Position numbers and translations under genes: made by a program
Notes under the pieces: generated by a model
The model's input: only the letters and a program-made list of their open reading frames with translations
Told to the model about the DNA's origin: nothing
Databases searched by the model: none
NCBI GenBank assembly: GCA_015523445.1
Contig: WAKG01000126.1
Span: 1-41,348, forward strand
Length of the DNA: 41,348 nt
Reading direction: 5' to 3'
Source: Desulfurococcales archaeon
GTDB taxonomy: Archaea; Thermoproteota; Thermoprotei_A; Sulfolobales; Acidilobaceae
Part shown: in pieces, positions 14,748 to 23,473 of the stretch
Numbering within the stretch: the stretch's first letter is position 1
Layout of the letters: each line of letters opens with the position of its first letter

Positions 14748-15668
14748 TTGAATGGCGGCGTGGAGGACCTGCTATCAGTCCCTGGTGCACCGCTCCTCAG
14801 GGATCCCGGGGATGAGAGGATAGGTGGCCTCGAGGAGTGTAGCCGCTCCGCTATCATAGGGATTCCGTGGGACTGGAGTGTCACAGGGAGGCCTGGGCCC
14901 CGGCTGGCTCCTCAGAGGATACGAGGGTACCTGTATGGGCTAACCCCCTACAGCCCTGTCCATGGCTCTATAACGTGTAGGCCCCATGACTTGGGGGATG
15001 TCAGGGTTGCACCTGGCCTCTGGAGTACTACTAGGGCTAGGATAGCCTCTGTCTCAATAACCCTCCTGGAGGAGTATGAGAGGGTCTACCTAGTTGGCGG
15101 TGACCACTCTATAGCTGGGCCCGCCCTCGAGGCCCTGGCCCATGTGGAGGATAGGGTCTCACTAGTCATGTTAGACCATCACTACGATCTTAGGAGTACG
15201 AGTGAGGGGCTGACGAGCGGCTCGTGGCTCTACGAGGTCCTAACTAGGGTGCCCGGCAGGATCGAGGCTCTAATTGTAGGTGTAGGCGATTACTCCAACC
15301 CGTCCTACCTGGCCGAGAGGGCTATGAGGCTTGGGGTCAAGGTTATACCTAGGCACTCTCTTCTCCAAGGTGATGGTTTAGATACTGTTAGGGAGGCCCT
15401 GGACTCTCTCGAGGATCCTGTATACCTGAGTATAGACATGGATCACCTAGACCAGGCCTATGCTCCGGGGGTTAACTCTCCGGGCGTCATGGGCATGGAT
15501 CCCCGGGAGACCCTGCTGATCCTCGAGGGCCTAGCAGGTAAGAGGATTAGGATGATTGATCTGGTGGAGGTTAACCCTCTGGTAGATGTTGCCGACTCCA
15601 CGTCTAGACTAGCCGCTAAGGTATTGGCTTATCTCTTCAACCTGCTGGAGGCTGGTGGAGGTGCCTAG
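14748..15668 (+). CDS. hutG: Ureohydrolase family enzyme, probable formimidoylglutamase
   Basis: The arginase/agmatinase/formiminoglutamase family uses a two-manganese centre to hydrolyse guanidino or formimino groups. The 306 residues show all metal motifs: LVGGDHSIAGP (His), MLDHHYDLR (the D-x-H-x-D type site, here D-H-H-Y-D), and SIDMDHLDQAYAPGVNSPG (D-x-D and A-P-G). Early IGIPWDWSVTGRPG and HDLGDV are also typical. Arginase, agmatinase or formimidoylglutamase would all fit by motif. The 14-base overlap with hutI makes histidine degradation (N-formimino-L-glutamate to glutamate plus formamide) the best reading. The start is uncertain: TTG 14748 (GGGGTG ten bases upstream) or GTG 14760. 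Confidence 0.82.
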   Translation: MNGGVEDLLSVPGAPLLRDPGDERIGGLEECSRSAIIGIPWDWSVTGRPGPRLAPQRIRGYLYGLTPYSPVHGSITCRPHDLGDVRVAPGLWSTTRARIASVSITLLEEYERVYLVGGDHSIAGPALEALAHVEDRVSLVMLDHHYDLRSTSEGLTSGSWLYEVLTRVPGRIEALIVGVGDYSNPSYLAERAMRLGVKVIPRHSLLQGDGLDTVREALDSLEDPVYLSIDMDHLDQAYAPGVNSPGVMGMDPRETLLILEGLAGKRIRMIDLVEVNPLVDVADSTSRLAAKVLAYLFNLLEAGGGA

Positions 15669-16899
15669 GGCGGATCTCATTGTGTATAATATAGGGGTGC
15701 TCCTCACCTTCAGCGATACACCGCTGGGCAGGGTTGACTGGGAGAGAGCTGGCATTTTGAATAATACTGGAGTAGCGGTTAAGAATGGCGTTATAGTGGA
15801 GGTTGGCCCTAGCACCTGGATCAGGTCTAGATATGAGGCCTCTGAGGCTATAGATGCAGGTGGCAGACTAGTAACTCCCGGCCTGATCGATATACATACT
15901 CACCCCCTCTTCCATGGCTCTAGGGCTGATGAGCTGGAGATGAAGCTAATTGGCTACAGCTATAGAGAGATACTAGCCCGGGGTGGAGGAATCTATAGGA
16001 CTGTGGAGGCAACTAGGAGGGCTAGTGACGGGGAGCTCTTAGAGAGTCTACTCAGTATCCTAGACGTGATGCTGGAAGGAGGCACGACCACAGTTGAGGT
16101 GAAGACAGGGTATGGTCTGGATCCTGGAGAGGAGTGGAGGCACCTTAAGCTCCTGGGTGAGGCAGCATCCATGTCTAAAGTGGGCCTAGTGAGGACCTTG
16201 CTGGTCCATGTTCCCCCGAGGGATAGAGATAGAGGTAGGTACGTGGAGGAGATGGCAGGGCTAGCATCTAGGACAGGAAGAGAGGGTATGGCTGACTATA
16301 TAGACGTATTCTGCGATAAAGGGGCCTTCACAGTTGATGAGACGAGGACCATACTCTCCGCTGGCCTACGAGCAGGGCTCAGGGCTAGGCTACACGCTGA
16401 CCAGCTATCATATATAGGATGTAGCCTCCTCGCTGGGGAGATGCAGATAGACTCTGTAGAGCACCTCGAGAATATGCCTCCTGCCAACGCGGAGGTACTG
16501 GCTAGGAGTGGGAGTGTAGCGGGGCTCCTCCCCACTAGTATAATGGCTATGATGCAGGATGAGAGGCCCCCTGTGGGGGCCCTGCGGAGGACTGGCGTGC
16601 CCATAGCACTGGGGAGCGACTATAACGCTAACAATATGACACCACTTGTGCAGACCAGCGTGCAAGTAGCACCCTACGTACTTGGCCTCACTCAGCTGGA
16701 GGCTCTAGCCGGGGCCACGTATGTAGCGGCTAGGAGCCTAGGGCTAAGTGACAGGGGCAGGGTTAGGCCTGGGATGAGGGGTGATCTAGCTTTGTGGAGG
16801 GTTGAGGATCCTCGCGAGGTTGGATATGTGTGGGGACTTAACCTGGTTGAGACTGTTATTGTGGGGGGTGTAGTGGTAAAGAGGAGGAGGGGGTGCTAG
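15655..16899 (+). CDS. hutI: Imidazolonepropionase
   Basis: HutI opens the ring of 4-imidazolone-5-propanoate to N-formimino-L-glutamate, the third step of histidine degradation. The 414-residue amidohydrolase shows the metal pair IDIHTHPLFHGSRADELEMK, the family-specific YREILARGGGIYRTVEATRR, VEVKTGYGLDPGEEW, LHADQLSYIG, DSVEHLENM, and LGSDYNANNMTPL with the catalytic Asp. The GGGI-x-x-T-V-x-A-T-R string distinguishes HutI from other amidohydrolases. GTG 15655 or 15661 is the start, inside the end of hutG. No histidase or urocanase lies in the window. Confidence 0.9.
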   Translation: MEVPRADLIVYNIGVLLTFSDTPLGRVDWERAGILNNTGVAVKNGVIVEVGPSTWIRSRYEASEAIDAGGRLVTPGLIDIHTHPLFHGSRADELEMKLIGYSYREILARGGGIYRTVEATRRASDGELLESLLSILDVMLEGGTTTVEVKTGYGLDPGEEWRHLKLLGEAASMSKVGLVRTLLVHVPPRDRDRGRYVEEMAGLASRTGREGMADYIDVFCDKGAFTVDETRTILSAGLRAGLRARLHADQLSYIGCSLLAGEMQIDSVEHLENMPPANAEVLARSGSVAGLLPTSIMAMMQDERPPVGALRRTGVPIALGSDYNANNMTPLVQTSVQVAPYVLGLTQLEALAGATYVAARSLGLSDRGRVRPGMRGDLALWRVEDPREVGYVWGLNLVETVIVGGVVVKRRRGC

Positions 16900-16908
16900 T
16901 CTATCCTC

Positions 16909-18930
16909 CTACCTGCCTTTGAATTTTGGCTTTCTCTTTTCTAGGAATGCTGTTACTCCCTCTATCACATCTTCTGTTGAGAATAGTAGTGAGAATAGGC
17001 TGGCTTCTAGCTCTAGCCCCGTCCATATACTGGTCTCCATACCCATCTCTATGGCGTACTTCGCCGCTGCCAGTGCTAGCGGGGGCTTCTCCGCCAGCTT
17101 TAGCGCTAGGGCCCTTGCCTCCTGGTCCAGCCTCTCCGGGGGTACCACTCTGTCTACTAGGCCTAGCCTATAGGCTTCTCCTGCTGGTATCATGTCTCCG
17201 GTGAATATCAGCTCCTTGGCCCTGCTCCTGCCCACGAGCCTGGGTAACCTCTGTGTCCCCCCGGCTCCTGGTATGAAGCCTAGGTTGATCTCTGGCTGGC
17301 CTAGCATCGCGTCCTCGCTAGCGATCCTTATGTCACCACTCATAGCTATCTCCAGGCCGCCTCCCAGGGCGTAGCCGTGTATCGCTACTATGATGGGTTT
17401 TGTCAGGAACTGCATCTTGAGGGTGAGCTCTTGGAAGCGGCGGGAGAATCTTAGTATGTCTATTGGGGTGACTCCAGCGAATGCTGTCACATCGGCGCCG
17501 GCGCTGAAAGCCCTACCTGCACCCTTGAGTATAATCACCTTTACCTCTTTGTTCTCCTCCAGTTCATCGAGGGCCTCACCTAGCTCCTTGAGTAGCTTGG
17601 GGCTTAGGGCGTTCAGCTTCTTAGGCCTGTTTAGTATTATCCATGCTATCGGCTTCTCTATCCTAATTATTATTGTCTCCTTCTCTATCTCCTGGACCTC
17701 ATGGTACTCGTAGAAGCCCTTACCCGCCTTCCTGCCCAGCCTACCTTCCTCAACCATTCTTAGTAGTAGGGGGTCGGGCTCTAGCTCCTCTGCCCCGGTC
17801 TCCTCCTTCAGCTTCCTGAGGGCCTCAACTATAGCGTCGATCCCATACTCGTCGGCATACTCAAGTACGCCCTTGGGCCAGTTGAGGCCTAGCTTCACCG
17901 CCTTGTCTATATCCTCCCTAGTGGCTACTTCGTTTCTGATTAGCCATGCAGCCTCGTTGACTGCTGGAGCTACGAGCTTAACTGGGTCTAACTTGCCCGC
18001 CAGATCCTTGGGTATGTTGGGCCTCTGGTACTTGCCTGGAGCCGGGTAGTCGTAGAAGCCTTTGCCCGCCTTGACGCCGTAATGGCCGGCCTCGTACTTC
18101 TCCTTTATTAGGTTGCATGGAGTCGTTTTCATCCCCCTCTCCTTCATGGCTGTGAATACTAGGTAGAAGACGTCTATGCCGCTGTAGTCTGCCAGCTCGA
18201 ATACGCCCATGGGTAGGCCTAGTATGTATTTGGCTGTTGCATCAACCTCCTCCTTCGAAGCTAACCCCTTCTCCACTACTATGCAGGCAGTGTTCATGAA
18301 CCTTCCAAGTACCCTGTTTACTATGAACCCGGGGACATCCTTTCTAACCACGACCGTTTGCTTGCCGAACCTCTTGGCTAGGGCCACAGTTGTTTCCACC
18401 GTGGCGTCGCTAGTCTTCTCGCCCTTGATCACCTCCACCAAGGGCATGAGAACTGGGGGATTGAAGAAGTGCATCCCAACTACCCTCTCCGGCCTGCTGG
18501 TCGCTGCTGCTATCTCGGTTATGGGTAGGCTACTGGTATTTGTCGCCAGTATAGCATGGCTGGGGGCATTCTCATCGGCGTACTTGAAAAGCTTCTGCTT
18601 TAGGTCTAGCCTCTCGGGTATAGCCTCTATCATAAAATCCGTCTCTCCCAGGGCCCGACCGAACTCTTCTGTATAGCCTCCGTCCTCTGCTAGGTTGACT
18701 ATAGGGGTTATCCTTGAGAGAACGGTTTCCACGGTCTCCCTGAGCATGCCCTTCTCATAGAGTTTCTTCAGGCTCCACTCGATTTTCTGCAACGCATTGT
18801 CTAGGAACTCCTTCTTAATGTCGGCAAGATACACCTTATACCCAGCAATAGCTGCTACCTCTGCTATACCATGACCCATGGTACCGGCTCCGACAACGGT
18901 TATGGTTCTTATATTATCCACTGGCGCCAT
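16909..18930 (-). CDS. Fused (S)-3-hydroxyacyl-CoA dehydrogenase / enoyl-CoA hydratase
   Basis: The 673 residues contain three parts. First is an N-terminal NAD domain (VVGAGTMGHGIAEVAAIAGY, about 11-30, and the catalytic VVGMHFFNPP with later PLVEVI). Next come two tandem C-terminal 3HCDH domains (PGFIVNRVLG; GKGFYDYP; GRKAGKGFYEY). Last is a crotonase domain from about residue 420 (HGYALGGGLEIAMSGDIRIA and GQPEINLGFIPGAGGTQRL). Both crotonase glutamates are present, so hydratase activity is expected. In Sulfolobales the same architecture converts crotonyl-CoA to acetoacetyl-CoA in the 4-hydroxybutyrate part of the autotrophic cycles. In heterotrophs it serves fatty-acid or amino-acid breakdown. 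Nothing nearby decides which. A GTTTAAAC element at 18969-18976 gives it a short leader. Confidence 0.92.
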   Translation of the reverse strand: MAPVDNIRTITVVGAGTMGHGIAEVAAIAGYKVYLADIKKEFLDNALQKIEWSLKKLYEKGMLRETVETVLSRITPIVNLAEDGGYTEEFGRALGETDFMIEAIPERLDLKQKLFKYADENAPSHAILATNTSSLPITEIAAATSRPERVVGMHFFNPPVLMPLVEVIKGEKTSDATVETTVALAKRFGKQTVVVRKDVPGFIVNRVLGRFMNTACIVVEKGLASKEEVDATAKYILGLPMGVFELADYSGIDVFYLVFTAMKERGMKTTPCNLIKEKYEAGHYGVKAGKGFYDYPAPGKYQRPNIPKDLAGKLDPVKLVAPAVNEAAWLIRNEVATREDIDKAVKLGLNWPKGVLEYADEYGIDAIVEALRKLKEETGAEELEPDPLLLRMVEEGRLGRKAGKGFYEYHEVQEIEKETIIIRIEKPIAWIILNRPKKLNALSPKLLKELGEALDELEENKEVKVIILKGAGRAFSAGADVTAFAGVTPIDILRFSRRFQELTLKMQFLTKPIIVAIHGYALGGGLEIAMSGDIRIASEDAMLGQPEINLGFIPGAGGTQRLPRLVGRSRAKELIFTGDMIPAGEAYRLGLVDRVVPPERLDQEARALALKLAEKPPLALAAAKYAIEMGMETSIWTGLELEASLFSLLFSTEDVIEGVTAFLEKRKPKFKGR

Positions 18931-18968
18931 CCCGCGCTACACCATAGTAGTGGGGACGCCTCTCCGGG

Positions 18969-18976
18969 GTTTAAAC
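18969..18976 (-). promoter_or_regulatory. Palindromic TATA element GTTTAAAC upstream of the acyl-CoA fusion gene
   Basis: GTTTAAAC stands 39-46 bases upstream of the ATG at 18930. This matches archaeal spacing with a leader of roughly 15-20 bases. Confidence 0.5.
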
Positions 18977-19012
18977 GTTGTATACTTCACATACTATACC
19001 AGCAGACCGGGG

Positions 19013-19024
19013 ATATATTTAAAA
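19013..19024 (+). promoter_or_regulatory. TATA box of the small gene at 19063
   Basis: ATATATTTAAAA lies 39-50 bases upstream of the ATG. It is a strong archaeal TATA box on the forward strand, separate from the element used by the divergent gene. Confidence 0.6.
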
Positions 19025-19062
19025 GGACGCCCGGGACGCACCCTAGCCTTGGTGGATAAGGG

Positions 19063-19332
19063 ATGTCTGACTATATGGATCAGGTGAAGAGCCTAGTCAA
19101 GCCCGAACTGGCCAAGTATGGCCTAAAAATCCTGCCTAGGGGTAAGAGTAGCTTTAGCATCATGAAGGGGTCGGAGATATTCATGACTATAAGGGATACT
19201 GGAGACAATGTGGAGATCTCGTTCAAGGGTAAGAAGTACATGTATGATAAGTGGTATACGAAGCCAGAGCACTTGGCTCAGGTAGTCTTCAACGTCCTCG
19301 AGGCAGAGCTAGCACCCAAAAAGGAGGGATAA
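19063..19332 (+). CDS. Small hypothetical protein, basic, alpha-beta-beta-beta-alpha pattern
   Basis: I do not recognise this 89-residue protein. Its predicted order is helix (YMDQVKSLVKPELAKYG), three strands (LKILPRG; SSFSIMKGSEIFMTIRD; DNVEISFKGKKYMY), then helix (PEHLAQVVFNVLEAELA). This is a compact basic fold that could bind nucleic acid or protein. Its expression looks real: a strong TATA box, an ATG, and an AAGGGATG context with purines upstream. It stands alone between the acyl-CoA fusion gene and the convergent transporter ATPase. No function is assigned. Confidence 0.65.
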   Translation: MSDYMDQVKSLVKPELAKYGLKILPRGKSSFSIMKGSEIFMTIRDTGDNVEISFKGKKYMYDKWYTKPEHLAQVVFNVLEAELAPKKEG

Positions 19333-19362
19333 CCTCCACATTAAAATCCTAGAACCCGTCAA

Positions 19363-19368
19363 AAAAGG
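19363..19368 (-). terminator. Oligo-T terminator of the transporter permease/ATPase operon
   Basis: On the reverse strand a T6 run lies 70-75 bases after the ATPase stop at 19438, within T-rich sequence. No strong hairpin is visible, as is usual for archaeal termination. Confidence 0.4.
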
Positions 19369-19437
19369 ATATACTAAAACCCTCTACTACACCAAATACC
19401 AAAATCTCATAATCACTATAACGTGTATAAGTACGTC

Positions 19438-20550
19438 TTAAAAACTGGTTGGGGGTGAGGCCTTCCTCTCGTAGAGCCAGCATGCAGCGTAGTGGCCTGG
19501 CTTCTCCTCTATGAGGTCTGGCTCCTCCGCCTCGCACTTGGATTGGATATGCGGGTTTTCATCGTAGGCTACACATCTTGGCCTGAACCTGCATCCCCTA
19601 GGCAGGTTTACCGCGCTGGTTACCTCTCCCTTGATCCTGAGTTTCCTTATCTTCTTCCTGTTCTCAGGCTCTGGCTCTGGTATCGCATTTATTAGGGCCT
19701 GCGTGTAGGGGTGGAGCGGGTTCTGTATTATTTCATCTGCATCGCCCAGCTCAACTATTTTGCCTAGGTACATCACTGCTATCCTGTCGCATACGTATCT
19801 CGCCAGAGCTAAGTCGTGGGTTATGAACAGTATTGCCATCTTCATCTTGTCTCTGAGATCGTTTAGGACTTCTAGGACCTCAGCTCTTATGGAGACATCT
19901 AGCATTGATACTGGCTCGTCTGCTGCTAGTATCTTGGGGTTGAGGACTAGGGCCCTTGCTATGGCTACCCTCTGCCTCTGCCCCCCGCTCAGCTGGTGGG
20001 GGAACCTGGGTAGGAACTCGTCTGGTGGTGTCAGTTTCACCGTCTCCAGAACTTTGGATACTATCTCCAGCCTCTCCTCCTTATTACCTAACTTATGGAC
20101 TATTAGCGGCTCCTCTAGTATATCCAGTATCCTGAACCTGGGGTTTAGGCTGGCGAAGGGATCTTGGAAGATCATCTGGGTCTCTCTCCTTACACCTAGC
20201 AGGGCTCTACCCTTCAACTTATACATATCAACATAGCCTTCTTCAGCCACTGCATCGGGCTGGGCCCTCTTAACCTCCTCTAGAACATCCTCGCTTGGCC
20301 TTAGCAGGATTCTGCCCCCAGCTATATTCTCCCTGTCAATCAGCCTCACTATGGCTCTTGCCGTGGTTGTCTTGCCACAGCCTGACTCCCCGACTAGGCA
20401 CAGGGTTTCTCCTCTGTATATTTCGAAGGAGACTCCGTCCACCGCATGTACGTATAGCTGTGGCCTCCTAGCTAGGAGGTCTACTAGGCTCCTTCTCACG
20501 GGGAACCAGACCTTGAGGTTATCCACCCTTATTAGCGCGTCTCCCTGCAC
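19438..20550 (-). CDS. Peptide/sugar ABC transporter ATP-binding protein (OppF/DppF type)
   Basis: This is the ATPase of an importer for peptides or oligosaccharides. From the GTG at 20550 it has Walker [15 protein letters not shown], the Q-loop [13 protein letters not shown], the signature [17 protein letters not shown], Walker [15 protein letters not shown] and the switch His in [12 protein letters not shown]. The C-terminal Opp-type extension has [15 protein letters not shown] and then the cysteine pattern GCRFRPRC...KC...AACW. A start at 20667 is rejected because it lies inside the upstream permease gene. The GTG at 20550 has AGGAGGAGGTGA correctly spaced before it. Opp systems usually have two different ATPases; only this one is encoded here. 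Confidence 0.93.
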   Translation of the reverse strand: MQGDALIRVDNLKVWFPVRRSLVDLLARRPQLYVHAVDGVSFEIYRGETLCLVGESGCGKTTTARAIVRLIDRENIAGGRILLRPSEDVLEEVKRAQPDAVAEEGYVDMYKLKGRALLGVRRETQMIFQDPFASLNPRFRILDILEEPLIVHKLGNKEERLEIVSKVLETVKLTPPDEFLPRFPHQLSGGQRQRVAIARALVLNPKILAADEPVSMLDVSIRAEVLEVLNDLRDKMKMAILFITHDLALARYVCDRIAVMYLGKIVELGDADEIIQNPLHPYTQALINAIPEPEPENRKKIRKLRIKGEVTSAVNLPRGCRFRPRCVAYDENPHIQSKCEAEEPDLIEEKPGHYAACWLYERKASPPTSF

Positions 20551-20555
20551 TCCCC

Positions 20556-22142
20556 TCACCTCCTCCTTAGCCTGGGCTCCACTATCGTCTCTATGGCTAG
20601 ACCTAGGAGGACGAATGCCAGGCCTGTTAATGCCAGCATGAGGCCTGGAGGGAGGATCCACCACCACATCTTATAGGCTATACCCCTGTTGGCCTGAGCG
20701 TCTGCAAGGACCTTGCCCCATGTTGGCAGCCCGTGCTCTATCCCGAGCACGCTGAGGCCTGCCTCCGTTATTATAGCTCCAGGCACGCTGAATACTAGGC
20801 TTGCCATAGCGTATGGGAGTATCTGTGGTATTATGTGCCTGAATATTATCCTGGCGTTTGAAGCCCCTATCGCCTTCGCCGCGTCTATATAGGGCTCAGC
20901 CTTTATGCTGAGGGTCATGCTCCTAACTATTATAGCGGTGCCTCCCCAGCCTAGTATGACTAGGAACCCTATTATTATGAAGAGCTTCTCCCAGGGCCCG
21001 ATGCCAGGCCTCTCCTGTAGGATTACTCCTATGAGTATTAGTATGGGGAGTATTGGTATGTTGGATAGTACGTCTATGAACCTCTGTATGATCTCGTCTA
21101 TGAGGCCGCCGTAGTAGCCGCTGATCACTCCTATGACGAGCCCTATTATCACGGATGTTACCGCCGCGAAGAGGCCTACTGCCAGTGCTACGGGGAACCC
21201 GTATAGTATGGCAAGCCATAGGTCCCTTCCCATGTTATCTGTGCCGGAGATCCCGTAGGCGTTGCCTTTGACGACGATCTTTATATTCTCGAAGCCTAGC
21301 TGGCCCGCCGCTATTGCCTGCTGTATAACGTTGGGGTGAGCTCCAGCATATACTATTATCAAGTGTAGCCTGTAGGTCCCGGTTAGGGGCTCGAAGTCCT
21401 TTCCGCCTAGTGGCGTGCCGAAGATCATCTTAGTTGCCAATCCCCTGGCCTCCGTCTCGGTTATATTGATCGTTATACCTTGGTTGGCGTAGTAGTCAAC
21501 ATATTGTCTCCAGAATAGATCGGCTGATATACTCATGTTCTTGAATGCTAGATCAGTGATCTTTAGAGCTGATGATTGTTGAGCAACTATTATGCTCAGC
21601 CCATCTGGCCTCTGAACTACTAGCATGGGTAGGACTTGCACCTGTCTCTCAACACCGTTAACTATGACTACGGAGTTGTTTATTGGTGTGAATAGTGTAA
21701 GGATGCCTGTTGGGAAGGCTGGATCCCCTAGCCTATACTCCACAGTATAGACCTGCACGTACCCCACTATAGTCTGTTTAAGTCCTAACGCGTTGGTGTA
21801 GTATGGCAATGCCCCTTCTATGTTTTGTGGTATCACTATTCCGCTAAAGCCTATCTGAGGATCGGTGTAGATCTTATGTTCAGCCACTGGTACCCCGAAG
21901 TATCTAACCCATTCTGGGGGGACCGAGGTAGGGTACTCGCTCCATGCCAACCTGTTCTTCCACTTATCTGGCAGGCCTGGGGGTAGTGTTGCTAGGGCGT
22001 ATATAGATATTATTACAATGAATACTATGATTATCAGTCCTGCCTTGCCCATGTTATTCTTCCATACCTCTCCTACCCCGGCCTTTAGGGATGAGATTAT
22101 CTTGGATACTAGGCTTTCCCTAACATCTTTTTTCCTAGCCAT
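20556..22142 (-). CDS. ABC transporter permease, DppC/OppC type, with large extracytoplasmic insertion
   Basis: This is the second permease of the importer. It has one membrane span ([18 protein letters not shown], about 37-54). Then comes an unusually long external segment to about residue 310, rich in beta strands and Asn/Thr. The standard DppC core follows: [20 protein letters not shown], five spans, and the EAA coupling loop [20 protein letters not shown]. Ordinary DppC proteins are about 300 residues; this one is 528. The extra 200 or more residues sit where they could contact the binding protein. The ATG overlaps the upstream permease stop by one base (TGATG). A basic [11 protein letters not shown]-terminus is cytoplasmic. 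Confidence 0.9.
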   Translation of the reverse strand: MARKKDVRESLVSKIISSLKAGVGEVWKNNMGKAGLIIIVFIVIISIYALATLPPGLPDKWKNRLAWSEYPTSVPPEWVRYFGVPVAEHKIYTDPQIGFSGIVIPQNIEGALPYYTNALGLKQTIVGYVQVYTVEYRLGDPAFPTGILTLFTPINNSVVIVNGVERQVQVLPMLVVQRPDGLSIIVAQQSSALKITDLAFKNMSISADLFWRQYVDYYANQGITINITETEARGLATKMIFGTPLGGKDFEPLTGTYRLHLIIVYAGAHPNVIQQAIAAGQLGFENIKIVVKGNAYGISGTDNMGRDLWLAILYGFPVALAVGLFAAVTSVIIGLVIGVISGYYGGLIDEIIQRFIDVLSNIPILPILILIGVILQERPGIGPWEKLFIIIGFLVILGWGGTAIIVRSMTLSIKAEPYIDAAKAIGASNARIIFRHIIPQILPYAMASLVFSVPGAIITEAGLSVLGIEHGLPTWGKVLADAQANRGIAYKMWWWILPPGLMLALTGLAFVLLGLAIETIVEPRLRRR

Positions 22143-23233
22143 CACATCTTCACCCTCGGATCAAGTATGACATAGAGTAGCTCTAGGATATACCTACCTA
22201 GGACGTATACCAAGGTGGTTACATATATTAGGCCAAGTATTGTGGGTGCATCTCCAGACAGTATGGCCTGATAGTAGAGTGATCCCATGCCTGGCCAGTC
22301 GAATACAGTCTCTGTTATTATGAATCCTTGTATACTGCTTGCAAGCCCTAGTATGATGAATGTGACGACTGGGCCAGCTATCACCCTCAGTATATACTTT
22401 CTAACAACCATTCTCTCTGGTAGGCCCTTAGCCTTGGCAACAACTACATAATCCTCAGCCACAACCCTTATAGCTACGGCTCTCACAGAGTACAGCCACC
22501 CGCCTAGGAATGCGAATACTGTAACCAGTATTGGTAGGTAGGCGAAGTAGAATACGTTGTATAGAGTCTCGATGGGGGCTGAGGTGAACTGGTCCCACTT
22601 TAGATAGGATAATATCTGCCTATACTGTGTGGGTGCCACGCCAGCCTTGAAGCCGAATAGGTATATGGCGATCATAGCTAGCCACCAGAGGGGTGCAGCG
22701 TTGGTTATAGCAGCGTAGGTAACAACACCCTTATCCATCAAGCTGCCACGCTTATATGCAATATAAGGGGCTAAAGGCATAGCTATGGCCATAGCAATAA
22801 TCTCTGCAACAGTAATCATTATCACCGTCCTGGGGAGTGCTGCCCTTATGGCATCACCCACTGAGACAGGTATCCTTAGCCCAGCCACGTTGGCCACATC
22901 ATCTGATGTGACATTAAGCTCTAATTTGAAGGTTCTGATCGTCATTGGTATTAGTCGTTGATACCATGGCTTATCTAACCCGTAGATCTCCCTCAGCCTT
23001 GCCCTCTCATTCTCAATAATCTGCTGGATCTCCTCCGCCGTTATACCCTCCCTCTGCTGTAGGGACTGCTTTAGGGCTTGGAGCCTCTGCTCTATCAAAG
23101 CATTCAATATCTTAGTATCGTAGCCAGTTGCACCGATTATAACGGCAGTCATAAATACTATTATAATGAGGGATCCGCCTAGGGTCACTCCGCGCTTGAC
23201 TGCGACGTTAAGTATCCTACGATCCACTGGCAT
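22142..23233 (-). CDS. ABC transporter permease, DppB/OppB type
   Basis: This is the first permease of the importer. From ATG 23233 it opens with MPVDRRILNVAVKRGVTLGG and a membrane span. A charged, coiled external segment with repeated Gln/Glu (ERARLREIYGLDKPWYQRLI, a DppB-typical G-L-D-K-P-W) follows. The conserved core includes the EAA loop EDYVVVAKAKGLPERMVVRK and the DppB ending FDWPGMGSLYYQAI. A start at 23290 is unlikely because it falls inside the TATA box GGTATAAATGG. The ATG at 23233 has GGTGG a few bases upstream. The gene begins a separate transcript from the binding protein. Confidence 0.92.
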   Translation of the reverse strand: MPVDRRILNVAVKRGVTLGGSLIIIVFMTAVIIGATGYDTKILNALIEQRLQALKQSLQQREGITAEEIQQIIENERARLREIYGLDKPWYQRLIPMTIRTFKLELNVTSDDVANVAGLRIPVSVGDAIRAALPRTVIMITVAEIIAMAIAMPLAPYIAYKRGSLMDKGVVTYAAITNAAPLWWLAMIAIYLFGFKAGVAPTQYRQILSYLKWDQFTSAPIETLYNVFYFAYLPILVTVFAFLGGWLYSVRAVAIRVVAEDYVVVAKAKGLPERMVVRKYILRVIAGPVVTFIILGLASSIQGFIITETVFDWPGMGSLYYQAILSGDAPTILGLIYVTTLVYVLGRYILELLYVILDPRVKM

Positions 23234-23286
23234 GAAAGGCCACCAGTCACACGCTAGCCAAGCCAGATTAATGGATAGCACACATA

Positions 23287-23297
23287 CCATTTATACC
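23287..23297 (-). promoter_or_regulatory. TATA box of the permease/ATPase operon
   Basis: Reverse-strand GGTATAAATGG lies 54-64 bases upstream of the ATG at 23233. It excludes the upstream ATG at 23290 as a start and gives the permeases their own promoter. Confidence 0.6.
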
Positions 23298-23392
23298 TTT
23301 ATCATACAGTTGATAGGATGGATCTTAATACTTACAGGGTAATACCTGTGTCGCAGGACTATCAGTAGGATGGAAGAACAGCAGAGATAAAC

Positions 23393-23450
23393 CAAAAAAT
23401 AATATTAATAAAACCCTATTAATTTATAAATAAAAATTTAAAAATTATTT
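23393..23450 (-). terminator. AT-rich termination zone after the binding-protein gene
   Basis: Reverse-strand T runs occur at 23440-23444 (T5), 23432-23436 (T5) and 23394-23399 (T6) in a strongly AT-rich stretch downstream of the binding-protein stop. This is where archaeal RNA polymerase would be expected to terminate, or partly terminate, before the permease promoter. Confidence 0.5.
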
Positions 23451-23473
23451 AGGGAGAGTACAGCGTTTAAGAG

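Noticed and set aside
20551-20667. An N-terminal extension of the transporter ATPase
   Set aside because: The extension overlaps the end of the DppC gene in another frame, is Pro/Arg/Ser-rich and has no ABC sequence. A well-spaced Shine-Dalgarno supports GTG 20550.
23234-23290. A 19-residue extension of DppB starting at ATG 23290
   Set aside because: The codon is part of the TATA box, so it would not be in the transcript; the ATG at 23233 has a ribosome-binding site.
23291-23473. A possible small RNA or tRNA in the AT-rich gap
   Set aside because: No tRNA arms, T-loop consensus or C/D boxes are visible; the T runs and TATA box explain the sequence.
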